Source: Pseudomonas saponiphila
GTDB taxonomy: Bacteria; Pseudomonadota; Gammaproteobacteria; Pseudomonadales; Pseudomonadaceae
Reading direction: 5' to 3'
Assembly: GCF_900105185.1 (NCBI RefSeq)
Contig: NZ_FNTJ01000002.1
Location: forward strand, 868,001-932,000
Length of the DNA stretch: 64,000 nucleotides
Part shown: in pieces, positions 44,543 through 54,343 of the stretch
Numbering within the stretch: position 1 is the first letter of the stretch
Layout: each line of letters opens with the position of its first letter
The notes under the pieces: generated by a model
What the model was told of the DNA's origin: nothing
Database searches by the model: none
The model's input: only the letters and a program-made list of their open reading frames with translations
Program-made: the position numbers and the translations under genes

Positions 44543-44745
44543 CTTCCTCTCCCGAAATCGGTCGAGGATGGCGGCGCATCAGGTCATGCGCAACGAAGGG
44601 GAAGGCTTTCGCTAAGTCGTGACCGGCGATTTCGGTAAGCCGTGACCACCTGTTTCGGAACAGGCGGAAAATCGGTCACGTTGCTACCGAAATGAGCGGT
44701 CACGCGTTAGCGAAATGACCGGTCACGATCAACCGAAACGGCCGG

Positions 44746-45558
44746 TCACGGTGCTCCGAAATCCGCAGCCAGGTACAGGCCACGGGTGCTCGCCGGGTGC
44801 AACTGGTCCTTTTTCAGGGTGTAGAGCTCGGCGCAAGGTTCGCCATTCTCCAGGGGCATCAGGTACAGGTCCGGGCGCTTGCGGTCCAGGCGGGCCACCA
44901 GTTGATCGCCCTCCAGGCGTTCGTCGACGTGGAACAGGCTCAGGGACTTGGCTTCCCTGGGCACCTCCAGGCGCAGGTCGTAGATCAACTGCAGCGATGC
45001 CGTGGGCAGGTGCACATAGGCCTGGGGACGCTCGAGCAATTGCAGGTTGGCGCAACGCACCGGGCGCGCCGCGCCGGACAGCGGCGTCAGGCGAAAGGGC
45101 AGGGCTTCGCGGTAGTGCAGGGCGCCAGCATAGGGGGCGGGCAGCCAGGTGTCGTTGAAGCGTCCGCCGAGCCAGCCTTCGGGGGTTTCCAGCAGGCACT
45201 CCTCGGCGATTTCCTGGATGGCGGTCAGCAGCGGCAGGTTCAGTTCATGGGCCGGCACGTAGCCGGAGATCAGCTTGAGCACCACGTCGCCGCGATCCTG
45301 GCGGCGTTGGCGCACCAGTACCCAGTAATCGCGGTTCTGCCAATGCAGGGTCAGGCGCACCGAGACCCCGAGGTTGGCCAGTTCCAGAGCGAAACGCTGG
45401 GTATCGGCCACGGTCACCGGGCGTCGGCGCTGCAGGGTCTGGGCGAAGTTCAGCGGCATGCCGACGCTCTGGTAGCACAGGCCTTCGGGAGTCGCCTCGA
45501 CGAACAGGGGCAGGGTCTTGAAATTGCTGGGGTTCTTTCTAATCAGCGGTCGCGACAT
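44746..45558 (-). pseudogene. 5' part of the PA4993-like gene, truncated by the IS21 element
   Basis: Codes about 270 residues: MSRPLIRKNPSNFKTLPLF at the start (45558, behind AAGGAG with 5-nt spacing) to STRGLYLA at the IS junction, after which the last residues (ADFGAP) and the stop at 44746 come from the end of the element. The homolog in other pseudomonads is usually named metal ABC transporter ATPase, although I see no Walker motifs, so that name looks unreliable and the function is unknown. It is downstream of the aldo/keto reductase and FAD oxidoreductase on the same strand. The truncated product might still be made but lacks the 60-residue basic C-terminus. Confidence 0.82.
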
Positions 45559-45599
45559 CTCGGCTCCTTCTTGCGTCGGGGTCGGCCGCGTCGGCGGCA

Positions 45600-46412
45600 T
45601 CAGTTCTGGCCCAGAACCTGTGCCACGGTCGCCACGTTATGGGCCAGGTGCAGCGGATTGATGGTCCCGACAATAGCACTGGCGACACCGGGCCGGTCAA
45701 ACAGCAACTCGAAGCTGGCCCGCACCGGATCGGTGCCCGGGCTCAGGCACACGTGGCCGCTGGCCAGGGCCTTTTTCACCAGGATGCCCTTGTGTTGGGC
45801 GGCGGCATAATCAATGACCGCCCGCTCCGCCTGTTCGTTCAGATTGTAGGTAACCATGGCGCAATCGCCTTGCTCCAATGCCTTCAAGCCGCCGTCGACG
45901 GTCTTGCCGGAGAAGCCGAAGCCGCGGATCTTGCCCTCCTGCTTGAGCTGGGCCAGGGTCTGGTACACCTCGCACTGCTCGAGGATCACCAGGTCGTTGC
46001 CGTCGGAATGCACCAGCACCAGGTCGATGAAGTCGGTTTCCAGGCGTTGCAGGCTGCGTTCCACGGACAGACGCGTGTGGGCGGCGCTGAAGTCGTGGCG
46101 GGACACACCGTCGGCAAACTCCTCGCCGACCTTGCTGACGATCACCCATTCCTGGCGCTGGCCCCGCAGCAGCGGGCCCAGGCGTTCTTCGCTGCGGCCG
46201 TAGGCTGGAGCGGTGTCGATCAGGTTGATGCCCAGGTCGCGGGTCAGCTTGAGCAGCATGCGCGCTTCCTGGTCGTCGGGGATCTGGAAGCCGTTGGGGT
46301 ATTTCACGCCCTGGTCACGGCCCAGCTTGACCGTGCCCAGGCCCAGGGGCGAAACCATCAGCCCGGTGCTGCCGAAGGGGCGATGCAGGTCGTGCAGGGT
46401 TGGCTGGCTCAT
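45600..46412 (-). CDS. Aldo/keto reductase
   Basis: A 270-residue NADPH-dependent oxidoreductase in the position of P. aeruginosa PA4992. Barrel motifs: LGLGTVKLGRDQG near the start, INLIDTAPAYGRSEERLG with the catalytic Asp and Tyr, LVLVHSDGND containing the active His, and a C-terminal ASAIVGTINPLHLAHN cofactor loop. It overlaps the FAD oxidoreductase by 4 bp (ATGA), so these two are translated together. The substrate is unknown. Confidence 0.88.
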   Translation of the reverse strand: MSQPTLHDLHRPFGSTGLMVSPLGLGTVKLGRDQGVKYPNGFQIPDDQEARMLLKLTRDLGINLIDTAPAYGRSEERLGPLLRGQRQEWVIVSKVGEEFADGVSRHDFSAAHTRLSVERSLQRLETDFIDLVLVHSDGNDLVILEQCEVYQTLAQLKQEGKIRGFGFSGKTVDGGLKALEQGDCAMVTYNLNEQAERAVIDYAAAQHKGILVKKALASGHVCLSPGTDPVRASFELLFDRPGVASAIVGTINPLHLAHNVATVAQVLGQN

Positions 46413-47584
46413 GGCAGCAGTTGCTCCCAGGCGGTTTGCGCCAGGGGCGGCTTGGGCAGGTCGGGGAGCGCCTGGCTGGGGCTAGGGCGAATGCCATCGC
46501 GTTCCAGGGCCTTCAGGACCCGGTCGGCGAAGTCCGGCGCCAGGGCCAGTTTGGTCGGCCAGCCCACCAGCAGGCGGTCTTGTCCGGCGAGGAAGGCGTT
46601 GTCCGGGCGGGTCAGGCCTGATTGTGCCGGTTCCGCCCGCTCCACTCGCAAGGTGGCCCATTGCGCCTGGCTCAGGTCGACCCAAGGCAGCAACTGTGCC
46701 AGTTCCTTTTGCGCCGCGGCGATCTGCGCTGCCGGTTCCCGGGCCACACCTTCGGCTTCGGCGAGATCGCCCCCCAGGTACCAGACCCACTGGCCATCGG
46801 CGGCCGGATGAGTGGTGACGGTGATCCGCGGCTTGGGGCCGCCGCCCAGGCAATGGGCGTACAGCGGTTTCAGGCTTGGCCCCTTCACCAGCACCATGTG
46901 CAGCGGGCGTCGCTGCATGGCCGGCTGGCTCAGGCCGAGAGCCTGGAGCAGCTCGGCATTGCCGGCACCGGCACTGAGGACGATGCGCTGCGCGCGAATC
47001 TCTCGTTCGTCGATCCGCAGGCCCACCAGCTGACCACTCTCCAGCAGTGGCTCGATCTTCTGCCCGGCCAGCAGGCTATCGCCGCCCAGCTCCGCCAGGC
47101 GCTGGATGACGCTGGGCACATCCACCACCAGTTCGGCCAGCCGATAGACCTTGCCCTTGAAGCGCTTGTCCTGCAGGGCTGGAGGCAATTGCTCGCCCTT
47201 GACCTGATCGACCCGGCCGCGCACGGCCTTGCTGGCAAAGAAGCTGGTGAGGTTGCCGGCCAGGGTGCCGGGGGACCAGAGATAGTGGGATTCGGACAGC
47301 AGGCGCACGCCGGACAGGTCCAGCTCGCCGCTGCCGGCCAGGGCTTCGCGCCAGCGCCGGGGCATGTCGGCGATGGCTTCCGAGGCGCCGGTGAGGGCGC
47401 CGTGCAGGGCGTACTTGGCGCCGCCGTGAATGATCCCCTGGGACTTCACGCTCTGTCCGCCACCGAGGCTGGCGCTTTCCACCAGCACAGTGGAAAAGCC
47501 CTGGCGCCGCAGGCGGGCGTTGAGCCAGAGACCGGCGACGCCTGCGCCGACAATCAGCACATCGGTGGAAATAGCGGATGGCAT
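46409..47584 (-). CDS. FAD-dependent oxidoreductase (DAO family)
   Basis: A 391-residue flavoprotein in the position of P. aeruginosa PA4991. The start at 47584 (MPSAISTDVLIVGAGVAGLW) has GAGGT 6 nt upstream; the ADP-binding fold GAGVAGLWLNARL is at residues 12-24, immediately at the N-terminus. Further features: SQGIIHGGAKYAL typical of glycerol-3-phosphate/amino-acid oxidase relatives, and VLSAGAGNAELLQALG. It overlaps the aldo/keto reductase. The substrate is unknown. Confidence 0.87.
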   Translation of the reverse strand: MPSAISTDVLIVGAGVAGLWLNARLRRQGFSTVLVESASLGGGQSVKSQGIIHGGAKYALHGALTGASEAIADMPRRWREALAGSGELDLSGVRLLSESHYLWSPGTLAGNLTSFFASKAVRGRVDQVKGEQLPPALQDKRFKGKVYRLAELVVDVPSVIQRLAELGGDSLLAGQKIEPLLESGQLVGLRIDEREIRAQRIVLSAGAGNAELLQALGLSQPAMQRRPLHMVLVKGPSLKPLYAHCLGGGPKPRITVTTHPAADGQWVWYLGGDLAEAEGVAREPAAQIAAAQKELAQLLPWVDLSQAQWATLRVERAEPAQSGLTRPDNAFLAGQDRLLVGWPTKLALAPDFADRVLKALERDGIRPSPSQALPDLPKPPLAQTAWEQLLP

Positions 47585-47614
47585 GCAGCGACCTCGGTAA
47601 ACAAAACGAAGGCG

Positions 47615-47691
47615 CAAGTTTCAAGCCTCAAGCCTCAAGCTGCAAGCATGGCACTCACTCTTGCCGCTTGAAGCTTGTCGCTTGAGGCTGC
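47615..47691. repeat. Short intergenic inverted-repeat array (AGCCTCAAGC units)
   Basis: AGCCTCAAGC occurs at 47624-47633 and 47631-47640 (overlapping tandem copies), with the inverse GCTTGAGGCT at 47680-47689 and a related GCTTGAAGCTTG between. It fills the gap between the SMR gene and the FAD oxidoreductase. This CTTGAAGCTTG-type sequence is common between genes in P. fluorescens-group genomes. Confidence 0.6.
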
Positions 47692-47694
47692 TTT

Positions 47695-48027
47695 TTAATG
47701 CCCGGCGGTTTTCGAGAACAACTGGATCACCACCACGCCGAGGACGATCAACGCCATGCCCAGCATCGCCGGGATATCCAGTTTCTGGCCGTACAGGAAC
47801 AGCGCGGCAATGCTGACCATGACGATGCCCATGCCGGCCCATACCGCATAGGCCACGCCCACCGGGACGGTGCGTACCACCAGGGTCAGCATCCAGAAGG
47901 CCACGCCGTAACCGACGATGATCAGCGCCAGGGGCAGCGGTGTGCTCAGGCCCTTGACCGCTTTCATTGAAACAGTGGCAATCACTTCCGCGCAGATGGC
48001 GATGGCCAGGTAGTAGTAAGCGTTCAT
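47695..48027 (-). CDS. Small multidrug resistance (SMR) family efflux protein
   Basis: A 110-residue inner-membrane protein with four transmembrane helices, the usual SMR size. The essential glutamate is E14 in ICAEVIATVSMKA (the EmrE E14 equivalent), and the dimer motif GVAYAVWAGMGIV lies in helix 3, which matches EmrE/QacE rather than SugE/Gdx. It probably exports quaternary ammonium or related cations with proton antiport. Divergent from a LysR regulator. Confidence 0.9.
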   Translation of the reverse strand: MNAYYYLAIAICAEVIATVSMKAVKGLSTPLPLALIIVGYGVAFWMLTLVVRTVPVGVAYAVWAGMGIVMVSIAALFLYGQKLDIPAMLGMALIVLGVVVIQLFSKTAGH

Positions 48028-48102
48028 GGGAGGGTTCCTCGTGTCTGGGGCTGCTTTCTGAGGTCGGCATTCTAGAGGCTGCTCAGATGGGGTAAAGTCA
48101 TT

Positions 48103-48125
48103 ACCTATCTGCTATGAAGATAGGT
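48103..48125. promoter_or_regulatory. Dyad between SMR gene and LysR regulator
   Basis: ACCTATC-N9-GATAGGT (48103-48109 and 48119-48125), ending 6 bp before the regulator start at 48132. A LysR-type autoregulatory or operator site is a natural reading, but the overlap with the regulator's own leader makes repression more likely than activation. Confidence 0.5.
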
Positions 48126-48131
48126 TGCGCT

Positions 48132-49022
48132 ATGAACATGCAATGGAACCTGGAGCAATTGCGACTGTTCGTTAGTGTCGCCGAGCTGCGTTCGTTTTCC
48201 GCGGTGGCCCGCCAGCAACGCAAGGCGCAATCGGCCATCAGCAGCGCCATCGCTCTGCTGGAGGAGGATTTGGGGGTCAGCCTGTTCGAGCGCAGCAGCG
48301 GGCGCCAGCCCAAGCTCAGCGAGGCCGGCAGCGCCTTGTTGCAGGAGGCGCGGGAGATTCTGCGTCAATGCGATCGTCTCAACGGTCGGGCGCTGGCCCT
48401 GATGCGGGGCCAGGAGGCGCGGTTGCGCCTGGCCCAGGACGAGGCGATGCCCTACCAGCCGGTGCTCGACAGCCTGGAAGCCCTGGCCGAGCGCTTTCCC
48501 AGTCTGGAGGTGCAGCTGGCCAGCGGCGCCCAAGGCGATGTGGCGCGCAAGCTGGTGGAGCGCCGGGCCGACCTGGGCTTGCTGTTCCACCATGAACAGA
48601 TGCCCGAAACCCTGGAGCGTCAGGCCCTGGGCAGTGTTGAAATGGTCACTGTGTGTGCCGTGGGGCATCCCCTGGCCCATGAAAAGCGGGTCAATCGCCA
48701 GCTCCTGGCCCGGCACCGGCAGTTGCTGATCGCCCCGCAACTCAGTGGTTATCCCGGTGGTGAGCAAGTCAGCCCCCAGGTCTGGCGGGCGGACAGTTTC
48801 TATGTGATGGCCGAATGGCTGATGCGTGGCCTTGGCTGGGCCTGGTTGCCGCGGCATGTGGTGCAGTACCCGACCTATCAGCATCAGATGGTGGAACTGG
48901 TCAGCGAATGGACACCGCCGGCGCTGGTGGTGGAGCTGGCCTGGCGCCGCGACGAGCCCCTGGGGCCGGCAGCGCGATGGCTGGCGGAACGTTTTGCCGT
49001 GCACCTGAAGGCGATCGGCTAA
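48132..49022 (+). CDS. LysR-family transcriptional regulator
   Basis: A 296-residue regulator, in the position of P. aeruginosa PA4989. Winged helix-turn-helix at residues 3-62 (AVARQQRKAQSAISSAIAL), followed by the periplasmic-binding-like co-inducer domain. The start at 48132 (MNMQWNLEQLRLF) was chosen over 48114 because the helix-turn-helix then begins at the usual distance. Divergent from the SMR pump, which is the most likely target. The effector is unknown. Confidence 0.9.
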   Translation: MNMQWNLEQLRLFVSVAELRSFSAVARQQRKAQSAISSAIALLEEDLGVSLFERSSGRQPKLSEAGSALLQEAREILRQCDRLNGRALALMRGQEARLRLAQDEAMPYQPVLDSLEALAERFPSLEVQLASGAQGDVARKLVERRADLGLLFHHEQMPETLERQALGSVEMVTVCAVGHPLAHEKRVNRQLLARHRQLLIAPQLSGYPGGEQVSPQVWRADSFYVMAEWLMRGLGWAWLPRHVVQYPTYQHQMVELVSEWTPPALVVELAWRRDEPLGPAARWLAERFAVHLKAIG

Positions 49023-49044
49023 AAAACCGATAAACTCCGCCGCC

Positions 49045-50325
49045 ATGAATAGAACTCTCTATACCGCACTGTTTTACCTGGGGCTGCCATTGGTAGCGAT
49101 TCGCCTGTGGCTGCGTTCGCGCAAGGCCCCGGCTTATGCCAAGCGCATTGGCGAGCGCTTCTCTCTGGGCTTGCCGGTCATGCAGACCGGCGGTATCTGG
49201 GTGCATGCGGTGTCCGTGGGCGAGAGTATTGCCGCCGCGCCAATGATCCGGGCCCTGTTGGCCCGTCATCCGCAACTGCCGATTACCGTGACCTGCATGA
49301 CCCCCACCGGCTCTGAGCGCATTCAAGCGCTGTTCGCCCATGAGCCGCGCATCCAGCATTGCTATCTGCCTTACGATCTGCCTTGCGCTGCTGCGCGCTT
49401 TCTCGATCGGGTGCAGCCCAAGCTGGCGGTGATCATGGAAACCGAACTGTGGCCCAACCACATCGACCAGTGCGCTCGGCGCGGGATTCCGGTGGCCCTG
49501 GCCAATGCCCGATTGTCCGCGCGTTCGGCCAAGGGCTATGGGCGCTTTGCCGGGCTGACGGCGCCGATGCTGGCGCAGATGAGCCTGTTCGCGGTGCAGA
49601 CCGAGGCCGAGGCCCAGCGTTTCCGGGAGCTGGGCGCGCGTCCCGAGACGGTGGAAGTGACAGGCTCGATCAAGTTCGACCTGAGCATTGATCCGCAATT
49701 GCTGGTGCGCGCCGCTGAGCTGCGCCAGCAGTGGCAGGCCATGGACCGCCCGGTATGGATCGCCGCCAGTACCCACGAGGGTGAAGACGCCGTGGTGCTC
49801 GACGCCCATCGGCAACTGCTGGCCAGTTACCCGAATGCCTTGCTGATTCTGGTGCCACGGCACCCGGAGCGCTTCAACTCGGTGTACGAGCTGTGTCGGC
49901 AACAGGGGTTCACGACCATTCGCCGCTCTGCCGGGGAGCCGGTGGACGCTACCACCTCGGTGTTGCTGGGGGACACCATGGGCGAGTTGCTGTTCCTCTA
50001 TGCCCTGGCCGACAGCGCCTTTGTCGGTGGCAGCCTGGTGGCCAATGGCGGGCATAACCTGCTGGAGCCGGCGGCGCTGGCCAAGCCGGTCATCAGCGGG
50101 CCGCACCTGTTCAACTTCCTGGAAATCGCCGCGATGCTGCGCGAGGCCGGGGCCCTGCAGGAGGTGGATGACGCCGAGGGGCTGGCGGTGGCGGTGCAGC
50201 GCCTGTTCGAGTTGCCCCGGGATGCTCAGAAGATGGCCGAAGCCGGGCTCAAGGTGCTCAAGGCCAATCAGGGCGCCTTGCAGCGGCTGCTGGATGGTCT
50301 TGATCGCCTCTTGAACAGGCCTTGA
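49045..50325 (+). CDS. waaA: Kdo transferase (3-deoxy-D-manno-octulosonic acid transferase)
   Basis: A 426-residue GT30 enzyme that adds Kdo to lipid IVA, the start of LPS core. It has an N-terminal membrane anchor (LYTALFYLGLPLVAIRLWL), the acceptor region VHAVSVGESIAAAPMI, VIMETELWPNHI, and the donor region GGSLVANGGHNLLEPAAL. It sits just after the LysR gene with a 22-bp gap and ends at a strong terminator. It is separated from the main LPS block by about 7 kb, as in P. aeruginosa (PA4988). Confidence 0.96.
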   Translation: MNRTLYTALFYLGLPLVAIRLWLRSRKAPAYAKRIGERFSLGLPVMQTGGIWVHAVSVGESIAAAPMIRALLARHPQLPITVTCMTPTGSERIQALFAHEPRIQHCYLPYDLPCAAARFLDRVQPKLAVIMETELWPNHIDQCARRGIPVALANARLSARSAKGYGRFAGLTAPMLAQMSLFAVQTEAEAQRFRELGARPETVEVTGSIKFDLSIDPQLLVRAAELRQQWQAMDRPVWIAASTHEGEDAVVLDAHRQLLASYPNALLILVPRHPERFNSVYELCRQQGFTTIRRSAGEPVDATTSVLLGDTMGELLFLYALADSAFVGGSLVANGGHNLLEPAALAKPVISGPHLFNFLEIAAMLREAGALQEVDDAEGLAVAVQRLFELPRDAQKMAEAGLKVLKANQGALQRLLDGLDRLLNRP

Positions 50326-50396
50326 TGGTCTTCCTGCAGCGCCTGCCGCAGGCTGCGCAGCGGCGGCAAAGGGCCCTTGCCACAGCCGTCTCAGCA

Positions 50397-50430
50397 TGAA
50401 AAAGGCCACCCGCAAAGGTGGCCTTTTTCA
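50397..50430. terminator. Bidirectional terminator between waaA and the tolC-type gene
   Basis: TGAAAAAGGCCACC (50397-50410) and GGTGGCCTTTTTCA (50417-50430) form a perfect 14-bp inverted repeat with a 6-nt loop; A and T runs flank the GC core on both sides. It ends 12 bp before the stop of the convergent gene. Confidence 0.93.
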
Positions 50431-50442
50431 TGGCTTCAGGCT

Positions 50443-51873
50443 TCAGGGGCGAGCCTTGAGCTGCTCCTGTGCGGCCTTGGCCAGGTCCGGCGGGAGGAAG
50501 TCGCGGTCCGGGTTGTAGTCGGCCTTGAGGTAGCGCGACAGGTCCTGCAGGTCTCCCGGGTTGAGGGTGCCGGCGGCCTGTTTCAGGCGCAGGTTGTCGA
50601 GGATGTAGTCGTAGCGGCTGTTGTTGTAGTTGCGCACCGAGGTGTAGAGCTGGCGCTGGGCGTCGAGCACGTCGACGATATTGCGGGTGCCCACCTGGTA
50701 GCCGATTTCCGTGGCTTCCACCGCGCTCTGGTTGGAGATGATCGACTGGCGTCGGGCCTGGACCTGTTCGACATCGGTGTTCACCGCGCGATGCAGGTTG
50801 CGGGTGTTCTCCACCACCTGGCGACGTAGGGATTCACGCTGCTGCTCGCTCTGGCTCAGGCGTGAGTAGGACTCGCGGACCTGGGAACTGGTCAGGCCGC
50901 CGCTGTAGATCGGGATGTTCAGTTGCAGGCCGATGGAACGCTGCTCGACATCGCTGCCGTAGCGCGTCAACGGGTTGGGGTTGCTGAAACCCAGGGCGTC
51001 GTTGTCGCCTTTCTTGTATTGCGCCACGGCGTCCAGGGTCGGCGCGTGCCCGGCCTTGCGCTGCTTGAGGGTTTCCTCGGCGGCGCTGACCGCGTAGTTG
51101 CTGGCCAGCAGGTTGAGGTTCTGCTTGGCGGCAGTCTCGACCCAGGCCTTGGCGTCGTTGGGTGTCGGGGCCAGTACCGGCAGGGTGTGGACGATGCCCT
51201 GGATCGAGTTGTACTCGCGGTTGGTCAGGGTGATCAGGGCTTCAAAGGCGTCTTCCACCTGGCGCTGGGCAAGGATCCGGTTGGCCCGGGCGGTGTCATA
51301 GCTGGCCTGGGATTGCAGCACGTCGGTCTTGTCCGACAGGCCCACGTCGAAGCGCTCGTTGGACTGGTCCAGTTGACGCTTGAAGGCGGCTTCCTCGGCC
51401 TTGGTCGAGGCCAGGTTGTCCTGGGCGCGCAGCACCGCGAAGTAGTTTTCCGCGCTTTGCAGGATCAGGTTCTGTTCGGTGGCCGAGAGCTGCAGCGAGG
51501 CCTGCTCGTTGATGTCCTTGGCGGCCTGCAACTGGAACCAGCGGTCGGCGCGGAACAGCGGCTGGGCCAGGGTCGCCTGGTAGACGTTGCCGCTGCGGGT
51601 CGAGGCCATGGAGGGCTCATCGAACTTGGTGCGGGTGTTATTGATGTCCGCCCCCGCCGAGAGGTTCGGCAGCAGGCCGGCGCGGGCCTGGGGCACCACT
51701 TCTTTCTGGGCGCCGTACTGGGCGCGGGCAGCCGCCAGATCGGCGTTGTTGTCCACCGCTTCCTGGTAGACGCTGACCAGGTCGGTCTTGGTGGTCAAAG
51801 GCGCTTCTGCTGCCCAGGCCATTCCATTGGACGCACAAGACACGGCAACAGCCAGTGAGAGTTTGCGCAGCAT
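50443..51873 (-). CDS. tolC: TolC-family outer membrane channel (OpmH-like)
   Basis: A 476-residue outer-membrane efflux/secretion channel, homolog of P. aeruginosa PA4974 (OpmH), which supports type I secretion and multidrug efflux. A signal peptide is visible (LSLAVAVSCASNGMAWA, cleavage about residue 22). Two TolC repeat domains follow: DLAAARAQYGAQKEVVPQAR with ARAGLLPNLS, and the second with QLNIPIYSGGLTSSQVRES and a C-terminal DVLDAQRQLYTSVRNY. Divergent from the thiC locus. As no pump genes are adjacent, it must pair with partners elsewhere. Confidence 0.92.
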   Translation of the reverse strand: MLRKLSLAVAVSCASNGMAWAAEAPLTTKTDLVSVYQEAVDNNADLAAARAQYGAQKEVVPQARAGLLPNLSAGADINNTRTKFDEPSMASTRSGNVYQATLAQPLFRADRWFQLQAAKDINEQASLQLSATEQNLILQSAENYFAVLRAQDNLASTKAEEAAFKRQLDQSNERFDVGLSDKTDVLQSQASYDTARANRILAQRQVEDAFEALITLTNREYNSIQGIVHTLPVLAPTPNDAKAWVETAAKQNLNLLASNYAVSAAEETLKQRKAGHAPTLDAVAQYKKGDNDALGFSNPNPLTRYGSDVEQRSIGLQLNIPIYSGGLTSSQVRESYSRLSQSEQQRESLRRQVVENTRNLHRAVNTDVEQVQARRQSIISNQSAVEATEIGYQVGTRNIVDVLDAQRQLYTSVRNYNNSRYDYILDNLRLKQAAGTLNPGDLQDLSRYLKADYNPDRDFLPPDLAKAAQEQLKARP

Positions 51874-52071
51874 TCGGCGATCCCTAGAGTTGATATTACG
51901 GAGATAATCCAGGCGCCAAGGCTAAGGCGCGGTCCATGGAGCGTCAAGATTCGACATAGAGTAGGGAGTGTAGAGCTGCTGACCTACCGCAACAATCCTG
52001 CAATTACGCCATTCATCCTGCTTATTGCACCGGTGTTGGCGTTCTGTCCCGGCTTTGTCTAGACTGGCGCG
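51874..52071. other. Intergenic region upstream of tolC and the thiC leader
   Basis: 198 bp before the riboswitch. It should hold both the tolC promoter (near 51880-51920, e.g. TTGATATTACGGAGATAATCC on the plus strand) and the thiC promoter; no strong consensus pair could be assigned. Small open frames here are not convincing. Confidence 0.45.
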
Positions 52072-54228
<2,157 letters not shown>

Positions 54229-54237
54229 CCCCCCCCT

Positions 54238-54318
54238 CTGTAGGAGCGGGCTTGCCCGCGAACCAGGCGCCACGCTCTCAACGAGGTGGCGCTTTCGCCG
54301 GCAAGCCCGCTCCTACAG
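54238..54318. repeat. REP/BIME element between thiC and cytX
   Basis: Two REP units in opposite directions: CTGTAGGAGCGGGCTTGCC at 54238-54256 and its exact inverse at 54300-54318, with an inner GCGCCAC/GTGGCGC stem. It is closely related to the element at 8748-8801 but with CGGGC in place of CCGGC. It ends 25 bp before the cytX start, so it may modulate cytX translation or mRNA stability. Confidence 0.85.
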
Positions 54319-54343
54319 ACCTTATTCCTTCGAGATAACAACC

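Larger units (their letters stand above)
42127..44767 (-). mobile_element. Complete IS21-family insertion sequence, 2641 bp, with 6-bp target duplication
   Basis: Ends: TGCGGATTTCGG at 42127-42138 and its exact inverse CCGAAATCCGCA at 44756-44767, so the element is TG...CA. It is flanked by direct GCCAGG at 42121-42126 and 44768-44773. It carries istA and istB on the minus strand. Subterminal GTGACC/GGTCAC repeats with a 23-bp period occur twice on the left (42143, 42166) and four times on the right (44674-44750), as expected for the multiple transposase-binding sites of this family. Size and gene order are typical of IS21. Confidence 0.92.

Noticed and set aside
48113..48131. Extra six residues for the LysR regulator from the ATG at 48114
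   Set aside because: It would place the start within the dyad and gives no better ribosome site; 48132 fits the helix-turn-helix position.
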